A stretch of 64,000 nucleotides of DNA from Methylocaldum sp002005105 (GTDB lineage: Bacteria > Pseudomonadota > Gammaproteobacteria > Methylococcales > Methylococcaceae): positions 2,294,001-2,358,000 of the forward strand of contig NZ_CP194902.1 in assembly GCF_051027545.1 (NCBI RefSeq), given 5' to 3'. Of this stretch, positions 17,397-26,275 are shown one piece after another. The stretch's first letter is position 1. Each line of letters begins with the position of its first letter. The position numbers and the translations under genes were made by a program. Below the pieces are notes generated by a model, which saw only the letters and a program-made list of their open reading frames with translations, had not been told where the DNA came from and did no database searches.

Positions 17397-18821
17397 ATGC
17401 CGAATGCCAAAACATCGTCCGTCGCTTCGATCGTCTTTACGGCTTTCTTGCTGGCGGCCTGCGAATCGAGGGAACAGACGAACGCCGTCAGCTATTCGCC
17501 CGCCGGACCCGTTCCTGCCGAACAGCAGCGTCCGGGCGATCCGAACAAAGGTTACGAGGCATTGCTCAACGCGCCGTACATCACCTGCGGCATGCCTTAT
17601 TCGGCCTACAAACAGACGGCCTCGGCGCCCGAGCCCATGACGCTTATTCTGGGGAGACCCGGCCGAAACGCCGAGTTGCCTTACAACCTCACGGCTTACA
17701 CGACACCCAAGGGCGTGGAGCTCGTAGTGAACAATTGCCTGTCCTGCCATGCCGGTTTCTTCGCCGGAAAGCTGGTCATCGGCCTAGGCAACGAAAATCT
17801 CGATTTCACCGAGGACCGTACGGCTGCCGCAGAAGGCGTCGGCGCATACGTGGAGGACGAGGCCGAAGCGGCGGAATGGCGGCGCTGGGCGGACCGAATC
17901 CGTGCCATTGCCCCTTACATGATCACCGACACGATGGGCGCGAATCCGGCCATCAATATGACGTTCGCGCTGATCGCTCACCGGAATCCGGAAACGCTGG
18001 CATGGTCGCCGGAACCGCTGATCGAGCCGCCGCCGAAATCGGTCGCGCCGGTCAGCATTCCGCCCTGGTGGCGCATGGCAAAGAAGAACGCCTTGTTCTA
18101 CAACGCCGAGGGCCGCGGTGATCTCGCACGGGCCATGATGGTGGGCGCCATATTCTGCGCCGATGACGTCGATACCGTGCGAAATATCGATGCCTACGCG
18201 CCGGATATTCTGGCTTACTTTGCATCGCTCAAACCGCCGCCGTGGCCTTTCGGTCTCGACGGCAAGCTGGCCGAACAGGGGCGCGCCGTATTCGAGCGAA
18301 CATGCTCCGGCTGCCACGGTACCTATGGCGAACAGCCGATTTATCCCAATCTGGTGCTGGGACTCGACGAAATCGGCACCGATCCAGTGTTGGCGCAACA
18401 CGCTGTCGGCGGCGCATCGGACCGGTTCATCGCATGGTTCAACGGCTCCTATTACGGCGAAACGGCTCGCGCCGCCCCGGCGCCGGGTTATTTCGCTCCG
18501 CCTTTGGACGGAATCTGGATTACCGCTCCTTACCTCCACAACGGATCGGTGCCGACCATCGAAGCCTTGCTCGACAGTTCGAAACGGCCGAAGTATTGGA
18601 CGCGGTCGTACGAGTCGTCCGCGGCCGATTACGATCCGGTCGGCCTGGGCTGGCGCTACACGGCGCTGGGGCAGGGGAAAGCCGGTACGGACGACCTGCG
18701 GGAACGGAAAAAAATCTACGATACGACCTTGCCCGGCCACTCCAATGCCGGCCATGTTTTCGGCGACGGCTTGAGCCCGGAAGAACGCAAGGCCGTGCTC
18801 GAATACTTGAAGACACTATAG
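17397..18821 (+). CDS. Diheme c-type cytochrome lipoprotein, RoxA/peroxidase-like
   Basis: 474 aa. A lipoprotein signal ends in LLAAC (Cys22). Two heme-binding motifs, CLSCH (residues 114-118) and CSGCH (about 303-307), define a diheme cytochrome c. The block APYLHNGSVPTIEALL near residue 380 is typical of the RoxA / diheme peroxidase superfamily C-terminal domain. The protein should sit on the periplasmic side of a membrane. Substrate unknown: peroxidase, hydrocarbon oxygenase and simple electron carrier are all possible. Its pairing with the lipocalin-like gene upstream is suggestive. Confidence 0.85.
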   Translation: MPNAKTSSVASIVFTAFLLAACESREQTNAVSYSPAGPVPAEQQRPGDPNKGYEALLNAPYITCGMPYSAYKQTASAPEPMTLILGRPGRNAELPYNLTAYTTPKGVELVVNNCLSCHAGFFAGKLVIGLGNENLDFTEDRTAAAEGVGAYVEDEAEAAEWRRWADRIRAIAPYMITDTMGANPAINMTFALIAHRNPETLAWSPEPLIEPPPKSVAPVSIPPWWRMAKKNALFYNAEGRGDLARAMMVGAIFCADDVDTVRNIDAYAPDILAYFASLKPPPWPFGLDGKLAEQGRAVFERTCSGCHGTYGEQPIYPNLVLGLDEIGTDPVLAQHAVGGASDRFIAWFNGSYYGETARAAPAPGYFAPPLDGIWITAPYLHNGSVPTIEALLDSSKRPKYWTRSYESSAADYDPVGLGWRYTALGQGKAGTDDLRERKKIYDTTLPGHSNAGHVFGDGLSPEERKAVLEYLKTL

Positions 18822-19060
18822 AAGCCCGGAACTTGCTTATGGCTGAAACTGCCGAAGTCTCGTCAGCGAAGGATTGCCCGCCTGCAACGGCTTATTTCGA
18901 GATATAGGTCAGAATGTCGGGATGCTTCTGATTGTTTTTCGAGTCCAAAAAGTGCATTACATACGAACTCGAACGTCCGCCCGAATCATCGGCGGACTGC
19001 CGGCGGGGTGTGCCGGTTCGGGAAATGGGAAAAAACAATCAGCAAGAAGGAAGTGAAGCC

Positions 19061-19615
19061 ATGAAACTCTATTCCATCGGCCACAGCAACAGAAGCTCTG
19101 ACGAACTGATCGATATGCTCAAGAGGCATGGCATCGGGTGTCTGGTCGACGTACGCAGCAGGCCCGGTTCTGCGCGTTTTAGACAATTCAACCGTCCTAC
19201 GCTGGAACGGGCTTTAACGCAGGCCGGCATTCAGTATCAATGGGAAGGCGACAATCTGGGCGGATGGCGATCGGCGACACCGGACGATGTAAAACACAGG
19301 GTCTTGAATCCGGGATTCCGGTCGTATGCCGCCTATATGGAGACGCCGGATTTCCGCGAAGCCGTGGAACAAATACTAAGGCTGGCACGAATCTGCCGGA
19401 CCGCGTTCATGTGTGCCGAGAAAGATCCGTCGTGCTGCCACCGCTCTCTGATTTCCGATTACCTGACGGTGCGCGGACACATTGTCGAACATCTTATCGT
19501 GCCGAACGAAAGCTGTAGGCACGACCTGCATTCCGCCGCACGAATCGTCGGCTCGCGACTGATCTATGATCGAATTCAGCAAAACCTGGAGTTGTTCGCG
19601 CCGGATGTTACGTGA
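19061..19615 (+). CDS. DUF488 family protein
   Basis: 184 aa. It begins MKLYSIGHSNRSSDELIDML and has LVDVRSRPGSARFRQFNRP, the core DUF488 signature, plus a CAEKDPSCCHR segment (a Cys-rich pattern common in the family). AAGGAAG lies 6 bp before ATG 19061. DUF488 proteins are cytosolic and of unknown function. No operon partner is evident. Confidence 0.9.
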   Translation: MKLYSIGHSNRSSDELIDMLKRHGIGCLVDVRSRPGSARFRQFNRPTLERALTQAGIQYQWEGDNLGGWRSATPDDVKHRVLNPGFRSYAAYMETPDFREAVEQILRLARICRTAFMCAEKDPSCCHRSLISDYLTVRGHIVEHLIVPNESCRHDLHSAARIVGSRLIYDRIQQNLELFAPDVT

Positions 19616-19655
19616 GTACACCTGGCGGCCGAGGCGCATAAATGGGCAAGAGCGC

Positions 19656-19835
19656 TTATCCGCCCCGTCGAATCTGCTGCCGGATCTGCGCCAGATAGCG
19701 CCGAAAGAACGAAAACGCCGCATAGAGCAGCACCGCGTAGAGTATCCACTCCTGTAGCGAGACGCCGGTCGGATCGTCGTCGAACACGACGATGCCGACC
19801 AGGGCGACCAAAGAAAGGGCAAAATAGTTGTACAT
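19656..19835 (-). CDS. Small two-helix membrane protein (59 aa)
   Basis: 59 aa, not matched to a family. The sequence starts MYNYFALSLVALVGIVVF (helix 1), has an acidic turn DDDPTG, then EWILYAVLLYAAFSFF (helix 2), and ends in a strongly basic tail RRYLAQIRQQIRRGG. This is a coherent positive-inside small membrane protein, unlike random frames nearby. The start context has a GGAACCTCCT stretch rather than a clean ribosome site. A plausible real gene of unknown role. Confidence 0.6.
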   Translation of the reverse strand: MYNYFALSLVALVGIVVFDDDPTGVSLQEWILYAVLLYAAFSFFRRYLAQIRQQIRRGG

Positions 19836-20105
19836 AGGAGGTTCCTCACAGAATGTATGAAACGCAAGTCGTTTTCGGTAAGCAGGACATCTGGGGAAGG
19901 GGAGTCTCCATAGAACCCGAAGCCGATCTTTATCGTGTTGAAACGGCCTTGCCCCATCCTTTGACCGCGAACCGGAAAAGCCCTTTTTTGACAAGATATG
20001 TCGAAGTTCGCATCTTAGACAAATTGCCCGCTGGGTTATTCCTGCACGGGATGACACCGACAAACGTCATCGCGCCGAATCGAACATCAATATGCAGTAA
20101 GCCGC

Positions 20106-21005
20106 ATGGAAAAACGCTTTGCTGAGATTGCCCGCCCGCCGGTTCTCCTGATCCACGGCGGCGCCGGCTCCCCGGAATCCGATCCCCGACTAAGCGAGAA
20201 ACGCTGGACTTTTATCGGCGATTTGGCAGCGTCGGCATGGGCCGAGATTTGCCGAGGCCAATCCGCCGTCGATGCCGTGACGGAAACCGTCAAGCGCTTG
20301 GAGGAATCGGCTCTGTTCAACGCCGGCTACGGCTCGGCCTTGCAAAGCGACGGACTTGCGCGTCTTTCGGCCTCGCTGATGGACGGCGAGCGCCTGAAAT
20401 TCTCGGGCGTCATGCTTGCGACTCACTTGGTCCATCCCATCAAACTTGCCCGGGCGCTCCAGAACCGGGCGGAATCGGTGCTCGGTCCCTTGGGAGCCCA
20501 GCTTCTGGCCCGGGAACTCGGCATGCCGCCGCAAAACCCGGTTCCCCCGGAGCGGGCGCGGCGCTGGGCGGAGTATCTGGAGCGGCAGACCGGGCCCTCG
20601 GTCGGCGCCGGAACGGTGGGCGCGGTGGTCCTGGACCAGCGGGGCCGTCTGGCGGCCGCCACGTCCACCGGCGGCGGCCGGTTCAATTTTCCGGAACGAA
20701 TATCCGATTCGGCGACGGTGGCGGGCAATTATGCCTCCGGCTACGCCGCCGTCAGTTGCACCGGCATCGGAGAACAAATCGTCGATGACGGCGTTGCGGT
20801 GCGTCTCGAAACGCGTGTTCGGGATGGCCGCAACATCGTGCAAGCCTCGGAAGCGACCTATCGCGAAGCCGTCGAGCGGAAGCGCGAATACGGTTGGATC
20901 GCCGTGGACCACAGCGGGGCGTGGAGCATGTGCTGGACGACCGAAACCATGCTCTGCGCCGCGATGAGCGCGGACCGTCCGAGTGCTGTCCTGGGTCGGC
21001 CATGA
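20106..21005 (+). CDS. Isoaspartyl peptidase / plant-type L-asparaginase (Ntn hydrolase)
   Basis: 299 aa. Hydrolyses beta-aspartyl dipeptides or asparagine after self-cleavage. The LLIHGGAG start, FNAGYGSALQSDG block and autoprocessing site GAGTVGAVVLD (Thr170 becomes the N-terminal nucleophile) are intact, as is the ATSTGGGRFN oxyanion region. The more usual H before GTVG is A here, a variation seen in subsets of the family. Its TGA overlaps the mtfA ATG (ATGA), so the two are coupled. Confidence 0.93.
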   Translation: MEKRFAEIARPPVLLIHGGAGSPESDPRLSEKRWTFIGDLAASAWAEICRGQSAVDAVTETVKRLEESALFNAGYGSALQSDGLARLSASLMDGERLKFSGVMLATHLVHPIKLARALQNRAESVLGPLGAQLLARELGMPPQNPVPPERARRWAEYLERQTGPSVGAGTVGAVVLDQRGRLAAATSTGGGRFNFPERISDSATVAGNYASGYAAVSCTGIGEQIVDDGVAVRLETRVRDGRNIVQASEATYREAVERKREYGWIAVDHSGAWSMCWTTETMLCAAMSADRPSAVLGRP

Positions 21006-21916
21006 TCTCGCCCTTTCGTCTACTCCGCCGGCGGCGGCGCCGCAAGTTGCTTCAGCGGGGGCTGATATCCGAATCGACCTGGCTTTGGTCGCTCGCGGGG
21101 CTTCGAATTTTCGATCTCTTGAATAACGAAGAACGGGAGCGTCTGCGTCAATTGTCCACCCTTTTCGTTCACGAAAAGATTTTCGAACCGGCGGGCGGGA
21201 TGATTCTGGACGACCGGGTGCGCACCCGAATCGCCGCGCTGGCCTGTCTCCCTATTCTCAACCTGGACTTCGACTGCTACGACGGATGGCGTACGGTGGT
21301 GGTTTATCCCGGCGGATTCATACGCCCTCGCTCGGAATTCGACGCTATCGGCGTCATGCACGAATGGGAAGATGTGTTGACCGGTGAATCCTGGGAGCGC
21401 GGGCCGGTCATATTGTCGTGGGCGGACGTTCAGGGTTCCGGGCATTGCGAAGGATATAACGTCGTCATCCACGAAATGGCTCATAAGCTGGACATGCTCA
21501 ATGGCGCAGCCGACGGTTTCCCGAACTTGCATCGCGGGATGGCGCGGCGGGTTTGGACTGACGCGTTCACGGCCGCGTTCGAAGATTTCAACGATCGCGT
21601 GGACCAGGAGGAGAAGACTCCCATAGATCCTTACGCGGCCGAAGCGCCCGGAGAATTTTTTGCGGTGCTCAGCGAATACTTTTTCGAAGCGCCCGACTTG
21701 GTGCGCATGGAATATCCGGAAATCTACGACCTCCTTGCGCAATTCTACAGACAAGACCCGGCCGCGCGATTTCGTTCATCATTACCGGCAGACCCATTTC
21801 AGACTCGCGATGCACAAGCGCCGCGCGAAAGCCGGCAAACCGGCCATAACCCGCTGCGCGAAGCGCTTGCCGACGCCGTATCAGGAGACGACCATGGACG
21901 TTTTGAAAACGATTAG
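21002..21916 (+). CDS. mtfA: MtfA-type zinc metallopeptidase
   Basis: 304 aa. Has the HEMAHKLD zinc motif (His157, Glu158, His161), followed by an EFFAVLSEYFF helix holding the later zinc-ligand Glu, and the upstream WADVQGSGHCEGYNVVIHE block typical of MtfA (PF06167). In E. coli MtfA binds the repressor Mlc and affects glucose uptake; no Mlc or PTS gene is seen here, so that role may not apply. It overlaps the genes on both sides. The basic N-terminus (RLLRRRRRRK) has no signal peptide. Confidence 0.93.
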   Translation: MISPFRLLRRRRRRKLLQRGLISESTWLWSLAGLRIFDLLNNEERERLRQLSTLFVHEKIFEPAGGMILDDRVRTRIAALACLPILNLDFDCYDGWRTVVVYPGGFIRPRSEFDAIGVMHEWEDVLTGESWERGPVILSWADVQGSGHCEGYNVVIHEMAHKLDMLNGAADGFPNLHRGMARRVWTDAFTAAFEDFNDRVDQEEKTPIDPYAAEAPGEFFAVLSEYFFEAPDLVRMEYPEIYDLLAQFYRQDPAARFRSSLPADPFQTRDAQAPRESRQTGHNPLREALADAVSGDDHGRFEND

Positions 21917-22409
21917 CGACAAACAGCTCCTCCGGCTGATGGGCGAGGCCGCAGCCTCTCCCAGGCTCCGGAAAAATCTGAACATTCACCGCGATCTGGA
22001 GGACCCGATCCAGCGCCTGTTCAACGCCATGGAGCCCGGAACCTACGTCCGCCCTCACCGCCACGCGCGCCCGGACGGATGGGAACTGATGCTGGCGGTG
22101 CGCGGCGCGTTTTCCATCATTACCTTCGACGAAAAAGGAACCGTCCTGGAGCGCATCGACCTGAGCGCCGCGGGAGGCGATATGGCGGTGGAAATTCCGC
22201 CGTACACCTGGCATGCCGTGGTCGTTCTGGCACCCGAGACGGTCATGTTCGAGGTCAAACCGGGCCCTTACCGCCCCGTCGAGGACAAAGATTTCGCTGC
22301 TTGGGCTCCGGAGGAAGGCGATCCGGACGCGGAGCGGGTCGTGGCCTGGTATGAAGTCGCCAAGCCTGGAGATCGCCTGCGGTTCCAGGAATCGGCGAAA
22401 GCGCAGTGA
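21894..22409 (+). CDS. WbuC-type cupin-fold metalloprotein
   Basis: 171 aa. Cupin motif 1 is GTYVRPHRHARPDGWELMLAVRG and motif 2 ends in YTWHAVVVL, giving the metal-binding histidines. This is the WbuC family, often near polysaccharide or nucleotide-sugar genes, with uncertain chemistry. ATG 21894 lies inside the 3' end of mtfA in another frame (23-bp overlap), with GGAG 7 bp before it. That tight overlap makes a three-gene operon with the isoaspartyl peptidase. Confidence 0.85.
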   Translation: MDVLKTISDKQLLRLMGEAAASPRLRKNLNIHRDLEDPIQRLFNAMEPGTYVRPHRHARPDGWELMLAVRGAFSIITFDEKGTVLERIDLSAAGGDMAVEIPPYTWHAVVVLAPETVMFEVKPGPYRPVEDKDFAAWAPEEGDPDAERVVAWYEVAKPGDRLRFQESAKAQ

Positions 22410-22746
22410 AGATGCGGAGAGGATTAGAGCGTTTTTCATCCCGGTGTACGGATTCGTGTAGGCGGGAAGGACGTAGGTCGGCAATCCCTTCCCAATCGCA
22501 AACGGCATCTCTGGGAGCGCCAGAGCTGCCCTTCCGACAAAGCCCTTTGCCGAGCCGGTACGTCGGCAAAGGATTGCCGACCTACATATGGGGCTCCCTT
22601 ACACCGAATCAGAAAATGCTCTAGTAGCTCGGCACCGATAAGAAATAGAAGCGGTCTCCGGACTTTTTTGCGCCACTCAAGATCTATGTCGTAGTTTGAG
22701 GGCACGCCACAAAACGTCTTCGAATTTCGATAAGGAGAATATCGTG
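22410..22746. other. Intergenic region holding a palindromic repeat element
   Basis: Apart from the element at 22473-22585 (listed separately), the stretch has only a short leader for the cupredoxin gene, ending in TAAGGAGAAT, a clear ribosome site. No other gene is supported. Confidence 0.6.
22473..22585. repeat. 113-bp element with perfect 15-bp terminal inverted repeats
   Basis: The ends are GTAGGTCGGCAATCC (22473-22487) and its exact reverse complement GGATTGCCGACCTAC (22571-22585). Between them is a short GC-rich body with imperfect internal pairing and no coding sense. Related arms recur at 13700-13764. Size and symmetry fit a MITE or a large REP/BIME unit; no flanking target duplication is obvious. 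Confidence 0.72.
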
Positions 22747-23253
22747 ATGTCACGTTCGATCTACCGCGCCGCCATTCTTGCTACTTTAGTCATGTCTGCC
22801 CTCGTAGTGCAGGCGCAGGACCTCGAATCGCCGGTATCGAAAGATCAACATCTGCCGGAAGAGCACTCCGGTTCTGAACAATCGGCCGCCGGTCAACCCG
22901 GCAAACCCGACGAAGTCACGCGCACGATCGAAATCAAAACCCTGGACAGCATGAAATACGATCCCTCGTCGCTTACGATAAATCGCGGAGAAACATTGCG
23001 CCTGATCGTTAATAACATCGGCCGACTGACGCACGAGGCAACCATCGGTACGGTTGCGGAGCAGGAATCGCACGCCGGGGAGATGCATGCCGCTCCCGAC
23101 ACGCCCCATGACAGCCCGAATTCCGTGACCGTAGAGCCGGGCCAAACGAAAGAGTTGGTTTGGCGGTTCGATCGACCCGGCCGATTCGAGATCGGCTGCC
23201 ATGTTCCGGGACACTACCAGGCAGGGATGATCGCCGAAGTTACCGTCCGCTAG
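22747..23253 (+). CDS. Periplasmic cupredoxin-domain protein
   Basis: 168 aa. A signal peptide (about 1-22, AAILATLVMSALVVQAQ) and a low-complexity spacer rich in Glu, Ser and Gln precede a plastocyanin/azurin-like domain (about 57-168). Type-1 copper ligands can be read: His in RLTHEATIG, and Cys, His and Met in GCHVPGHYQAGM. A His/Met-containing insertion (SHAGEMHAAPDTPHD) may bind extra copper. AAGGAG precedes the start; GTG 22744 is an alternative. It is probably an electron carrier or copper handler, useful in a copper-dependent methanotroph. Confidence 0.87.
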   Translation: MSRSIYRAAILATLVMSALVVQAQDLESPVSKDQHLPEEHSGSEQSAAGQPGKPDEVTRTIEIKTLDSMKYDPSSLTINRGETLRLIVNNIGRLTHEATIGTVAEQESHAGEMHAAPDTPHDSPNSVTVEPGQTKELVWRFDRPGRFEIGCHVPGHYQAGMIAEVTVR

Positions 23254-23461
23254 AGCCTCGGGAGAGCGCCAGCAATGACCACGCAATCAGTTATCACAAC
23301 GCAACGCGCTCTATCTGCCCGTGCGCGAGCCTACGATAAGCCGACCGCTGTCGGCGGCGCGACGGGGTTTTGGTGCGGTGCTGAATCGACCGGCGGGTGC
23401 GTTCCCCCCGCGCTCTTGTGACGCTTTAGTCCAGCCGGCGTACTCGCTACGCATTCGGTCC

Positions 23462-24811
23462 TCAGCGACTCCGCACGGCAATTCCGTGCGGGTCGGCGCG
23501 CTCCTCATCGTCAGTATCGTCGACGTTCGAGACGGGGGCGACTAGCTTCAGCATTCCGCTTTTGCCGCCTCGTTTGACCTCGATCACCCCTATGCCGGGC
23601 GTCTGTCCCAGAGCGTTATTGAGCTCCGGATTGTTGCCGGTGAGCGGGAACGGTCCGCGCAGCGTCGCGTACACCCGATCGCCGCTCGGCGATATTCCGA
23701 GAATGTCCGGTGCCGGGTCCCGCGATACGACGCCAGCCAGTTTTATCTCGTTCACTACGTCGTCAGTTTCGGTATCGACCACGATGATCTTGTTGGCGGC
23801 GCGGTCGGCTACCCAAAGGTAACGTTCCTGCCGGGTGACAAGCAGCCCATGCGAATCCACGTCTTGTTGTCCGTGATCGAAGACCACCGTCGGCGCAGGG
23901 GTGTCTGGCTTCGGATACGGATTTGGCGAAGGCGAGAACGCGCTCACCGGCAGAGCATAAAGTACGGATTGGAACCCGAGTTCGGCTCCACCGCCGCCGC
24001 CCGAATTGAAGTACATCTTGTTCCCCGTCTGGGCCGCCAGGAGACCGGCGGGTTCGATGGTCGAGGTCGTATACTCACCGGCGATAGCCATCGGCGTGGC
24101 GCGCGGATCGATGACAAACAGACCGCCGCCGCGAAGCGTGACAAACGCCAAGTTACTGGTGGAGTCCGGCAGCGCCAGGATGGGGGCGTTGTCCGGCCGA
24201 ACACCGTCCTCATCGGCGGAGCCGAACTGTTTGAGGGCTCCGCTCGGCGTCGTCCCATCGGCAAGATTCAGAGTGGCGCTATGGTCGAGGGTAAAGGTGT
24301 TGGCTGCGTAATCGGTGTTGATTCTCTGTACGAGTTTGCCGTTCTGGTTAGCGACCAGAATATAGGCCTCATCCGGCGAAGGGACGGCTGCGTGAGCTTG
24401 CTTGCCTACATCGACCAGGAAAACCGGCTTTCGTGTTGCCGCCTCGATGATGAGAACATGTCCGGTGGCCACAAACGAGATGATGGCATGCGTGTGGGAC
24501 GCATTGAAGGTGATGTAGTGCGGTCGACGCGGTGTTGCCGTGTCGTCCAGCCGCTGTGCCAATTTCGCTAGTTCGAAGACCTCCGGTTTTGCCTTGGACG
24601 CCGCATTCCGGGACAACTTTCTGCCATCGAATATGTACAGCTTGCCGCCGATGTCGTCATCGGGAATGGTGCTAGGCGGGAAACCCGATTGGTCGATCAT
24701 CCAAACCTCGTGATTCGATTTGTCGGGTGCAGAGACTCCAATGGGAGAAAAGGCAGATAACGTTAGAAACAAGGCGACACCGAACGTGGTGGGGGGAAAT
24801 CTATGGCGCAT
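23462..24811 (-). CDS. Secreted YncE/YVTN-like beta-propeller protein
   Basis: 449 aa. A signal peptide (FGVALFLTLSAFSPIGVSA) is followed by repeated blade-like segments: LYIFDGRKLS, HVLIIEAATRKPVFLVDVG, AYILVANQNGKLV, LWVADRAANKIIVVDTETDDVVNEI and DILGISPSGDRVYATLRGP. This is the YVTN family of beta-propellers. Such proteins are periplasmic or surface proteins and scaffolds; no enzyme motif is seen. It is a lone gene, divergent from the sterol demethylation genes. Confidence 0.85.
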   Translation of the reverse strand: MRHRFPPTTFGVALFLTLSAFSPIGVSAPDKSNHEVWMIDQSGFPPSTIPDDDIGGKLYIFDGRKLSRNAASKAKPEVFELAKLAQRLDDTATPRRPHYITFNASHTHAIISFVATGHVLIIEAATRKPVFLVDVGKQAHAAVPSPDEAYILVANQNGKLVQRINTDYAANTFTLDHSATLNLADGTTPSGALKQFGSADEDGVRPDNAPILALPDSTSNLAFVTLRGGGLFVIDPRATPMAIAGEYTTSTIEPAGLLAAQTGNKMYFNSGGGGGAELGFQSVLYALPVSAFSPSPNPYPKPDTPAPTVVFDHGQQDVDSHGLLVTRQERYLWVADRAANKIIVVDTETDDVVNEIKLAGVVSRDPAPDILGISPSGDRVYATLRGPFPLTGNNPELNNALGQTPGIGVIEVKRGGKSGMLKLVAPVSNVDDTDDEERADPHGIAVRSR

Positions 24812-25206
24812 GGCGTTCTCCTGAACGGAGGCTGGTCATTTTTCCTTTTGAGAACCGAGGTTACTCATCTTGAGCGGAGGTGAATTTTCGACCCGATCTA
24901 ATTTCTAACGACAACTTGCCGTCGCACGGGTTCACCCGAATCTGGGACGTTCCGGGTTTGGGTGTTTCGAATCCTGAAATATCCGTCCGTGGCGTATCGC
25001 GGACGAGACGCTCGCCCCGGTTACGGTAACGGAACCGACGAGCCACTTCGTGAAGGGCAAAATCAGCAAATTTCCGCTATGGGGGCCATCGACGGACTCC
25101 GGACCAAGGTAAATCGGAACTCCATGTCCCCGTATAGATGCAAGACGCTTCCTTGGATAGAAGCGTGTTACCATCCGGTCTCGACACCACAGAGAAGGGA
25201 ACCAAC
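24812..25206. other. Divergent intergenic region upstream of sdmB
   Basis: 395 bp between two divergent genes, so both promoters should lie here. A small inverted repeat CGCTTC/GAAGCG (25146-25151 and 25160-25165) stands about 42 bp before sdmB. Short frames on both strands lack ribosome sites or family features. No riboswitch or tRNA is seen. Confidence 0.5.
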
Positions 25207-26223
25207 GTGAACTCGGGAAAAGTGCTAGTCACCGGAGCGACCGGCCATCTCGGCGCCAATCTCGTACGCCGCCTGCTGGCCGACGGAGACGAAGTCCGTG
25301 TCCTGATTCGGCAGGGCCGCGACAACGGGGCCTTGGCGGGACTCGACGTCGACCGAGCCTATGGCGATTTGCGGGATTCCGAGGCGGTCGACGCGGCTGT
25401 GCGCGGCTGTTCCCGCGTCTATCACTGCGCGGCGCTGGTCTCGACCATAGCCGGGAATGGTGCCCATAAGCGGGAAGTCTTCGATACCAACGTCCTGGGC
25501 ACGCGGCACATTCTGCAAGCCGCCGTCCGCCACAGCGTCGACAAGGTCGTGGTCTCCGGATCGCTCAGCGCCACCGGGTACGAACCGGACCGCCCCAGCC
25601 ACGAAGGCATGCCGTTCTATCCCTTCGATCGCCATCTGCCCTACGGTTTCACCAAGCATCTGGCGGAACACGAGGCCTTGCGCGCCCACGCGGACGGCCT
25701 CAACGTGGTCGTCGCCACCTCCTGCGCCATCGTCGGTCCGCATGATTACAAGCCGTCGCGCATGGGACGCGTGCTCATCGACTACGCCCATGGCCGGCTC
25801 AAGGCCTATATCCCCGGCGGCTTCGAATTCGTCTCCACCCGCGATATCGCCGAGGGCCATGTGCTCGCCATGCGGAAAGGCCGTTCCGGGCAGAAGTACA
25901 TCATCAGCACCGCTTACGCCAGTGTGGACGACCTGATGGCTCTCTACGGGCAGGTGACCGGGCGACCGTCCCCTGGACTGCGCTTGCCCGCACCCGTCAT
26001 GGCCGCGCTGGCGGAAGTGGCCGACAAGACCTGGTTCCGGATCTTTCCCAACTCGCCTCGGCGATTCACGCCTGCCGCGGTGCGCCTGCTCTCGATGCGG
26101 CGCCGGGCGGATCACGAGAAGGCCGGACAGGAATTGGGCTATCGGCCCACCAGCCTGGCCGAAGCGATTCGGGAAGCCTACGAGGATTTCGTGCGCCGCG
26201 GTGTCATCACCCCACCTAAGTGA
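25207..26223 (+). CDS. sdmB: Sterol C-4 demethylation dehydrogenase/reductase (SdmB-like, SDR family)
   Basis: 338 aa. An extended short-chain dehydrogenase of the 3-beta-hydroxysteroid dehydrogenase type. NAD(P) motif TGATGHLG (residues 9-16) and catalytic Tyr146-xxx-Lys150 (YGFTK) are present. GTG 25207 is chosen because AGAAGGGA precedes it and the protein then starts right at the first beta-strand. It is followed 52 bp later by a Rieske oxygenase, the pairing reported for bacterial sterol C-4 demethylation in Methylococcus. A hopanoid-type dehydrogenase such as HpnA is the main alternative. Confidence 0.78.
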   Translation: MNSGKVLVTGATGHLGANLVRRLLADGDEVRVLIRQGRDNGALAGLDVDRAYGDLRDSEAVDAAVRGCSRVYHCAALVSTIAGNGAHKREVFDTNVLGTRHILQAAVRHSVDKVVVSGSLSATGYEPDRPSHEGMPFYPFDRHLPYGFTKHLAEHEALRAHADGLNVVVATSCAIVGPHDYKPSRMGRVLIDYAHGRLKAYIPGGFEFVSTRDIAEGHVLAMRKGRSGQKYIISTAYASVDDLMALYGQVTGRPSPGLRLPAPVMAALAEVADKTWFRIFPNSPRRFTPAAVRLLSMRRRADHEKAGQELGYRPTSLAEAIREAYEDFVRRGVITPPK

Positions 26224-26275
26224 AACGGCTATTGGTCCCCGTTATCCACCCTTGGTCATATGGAGAGTACTGACG

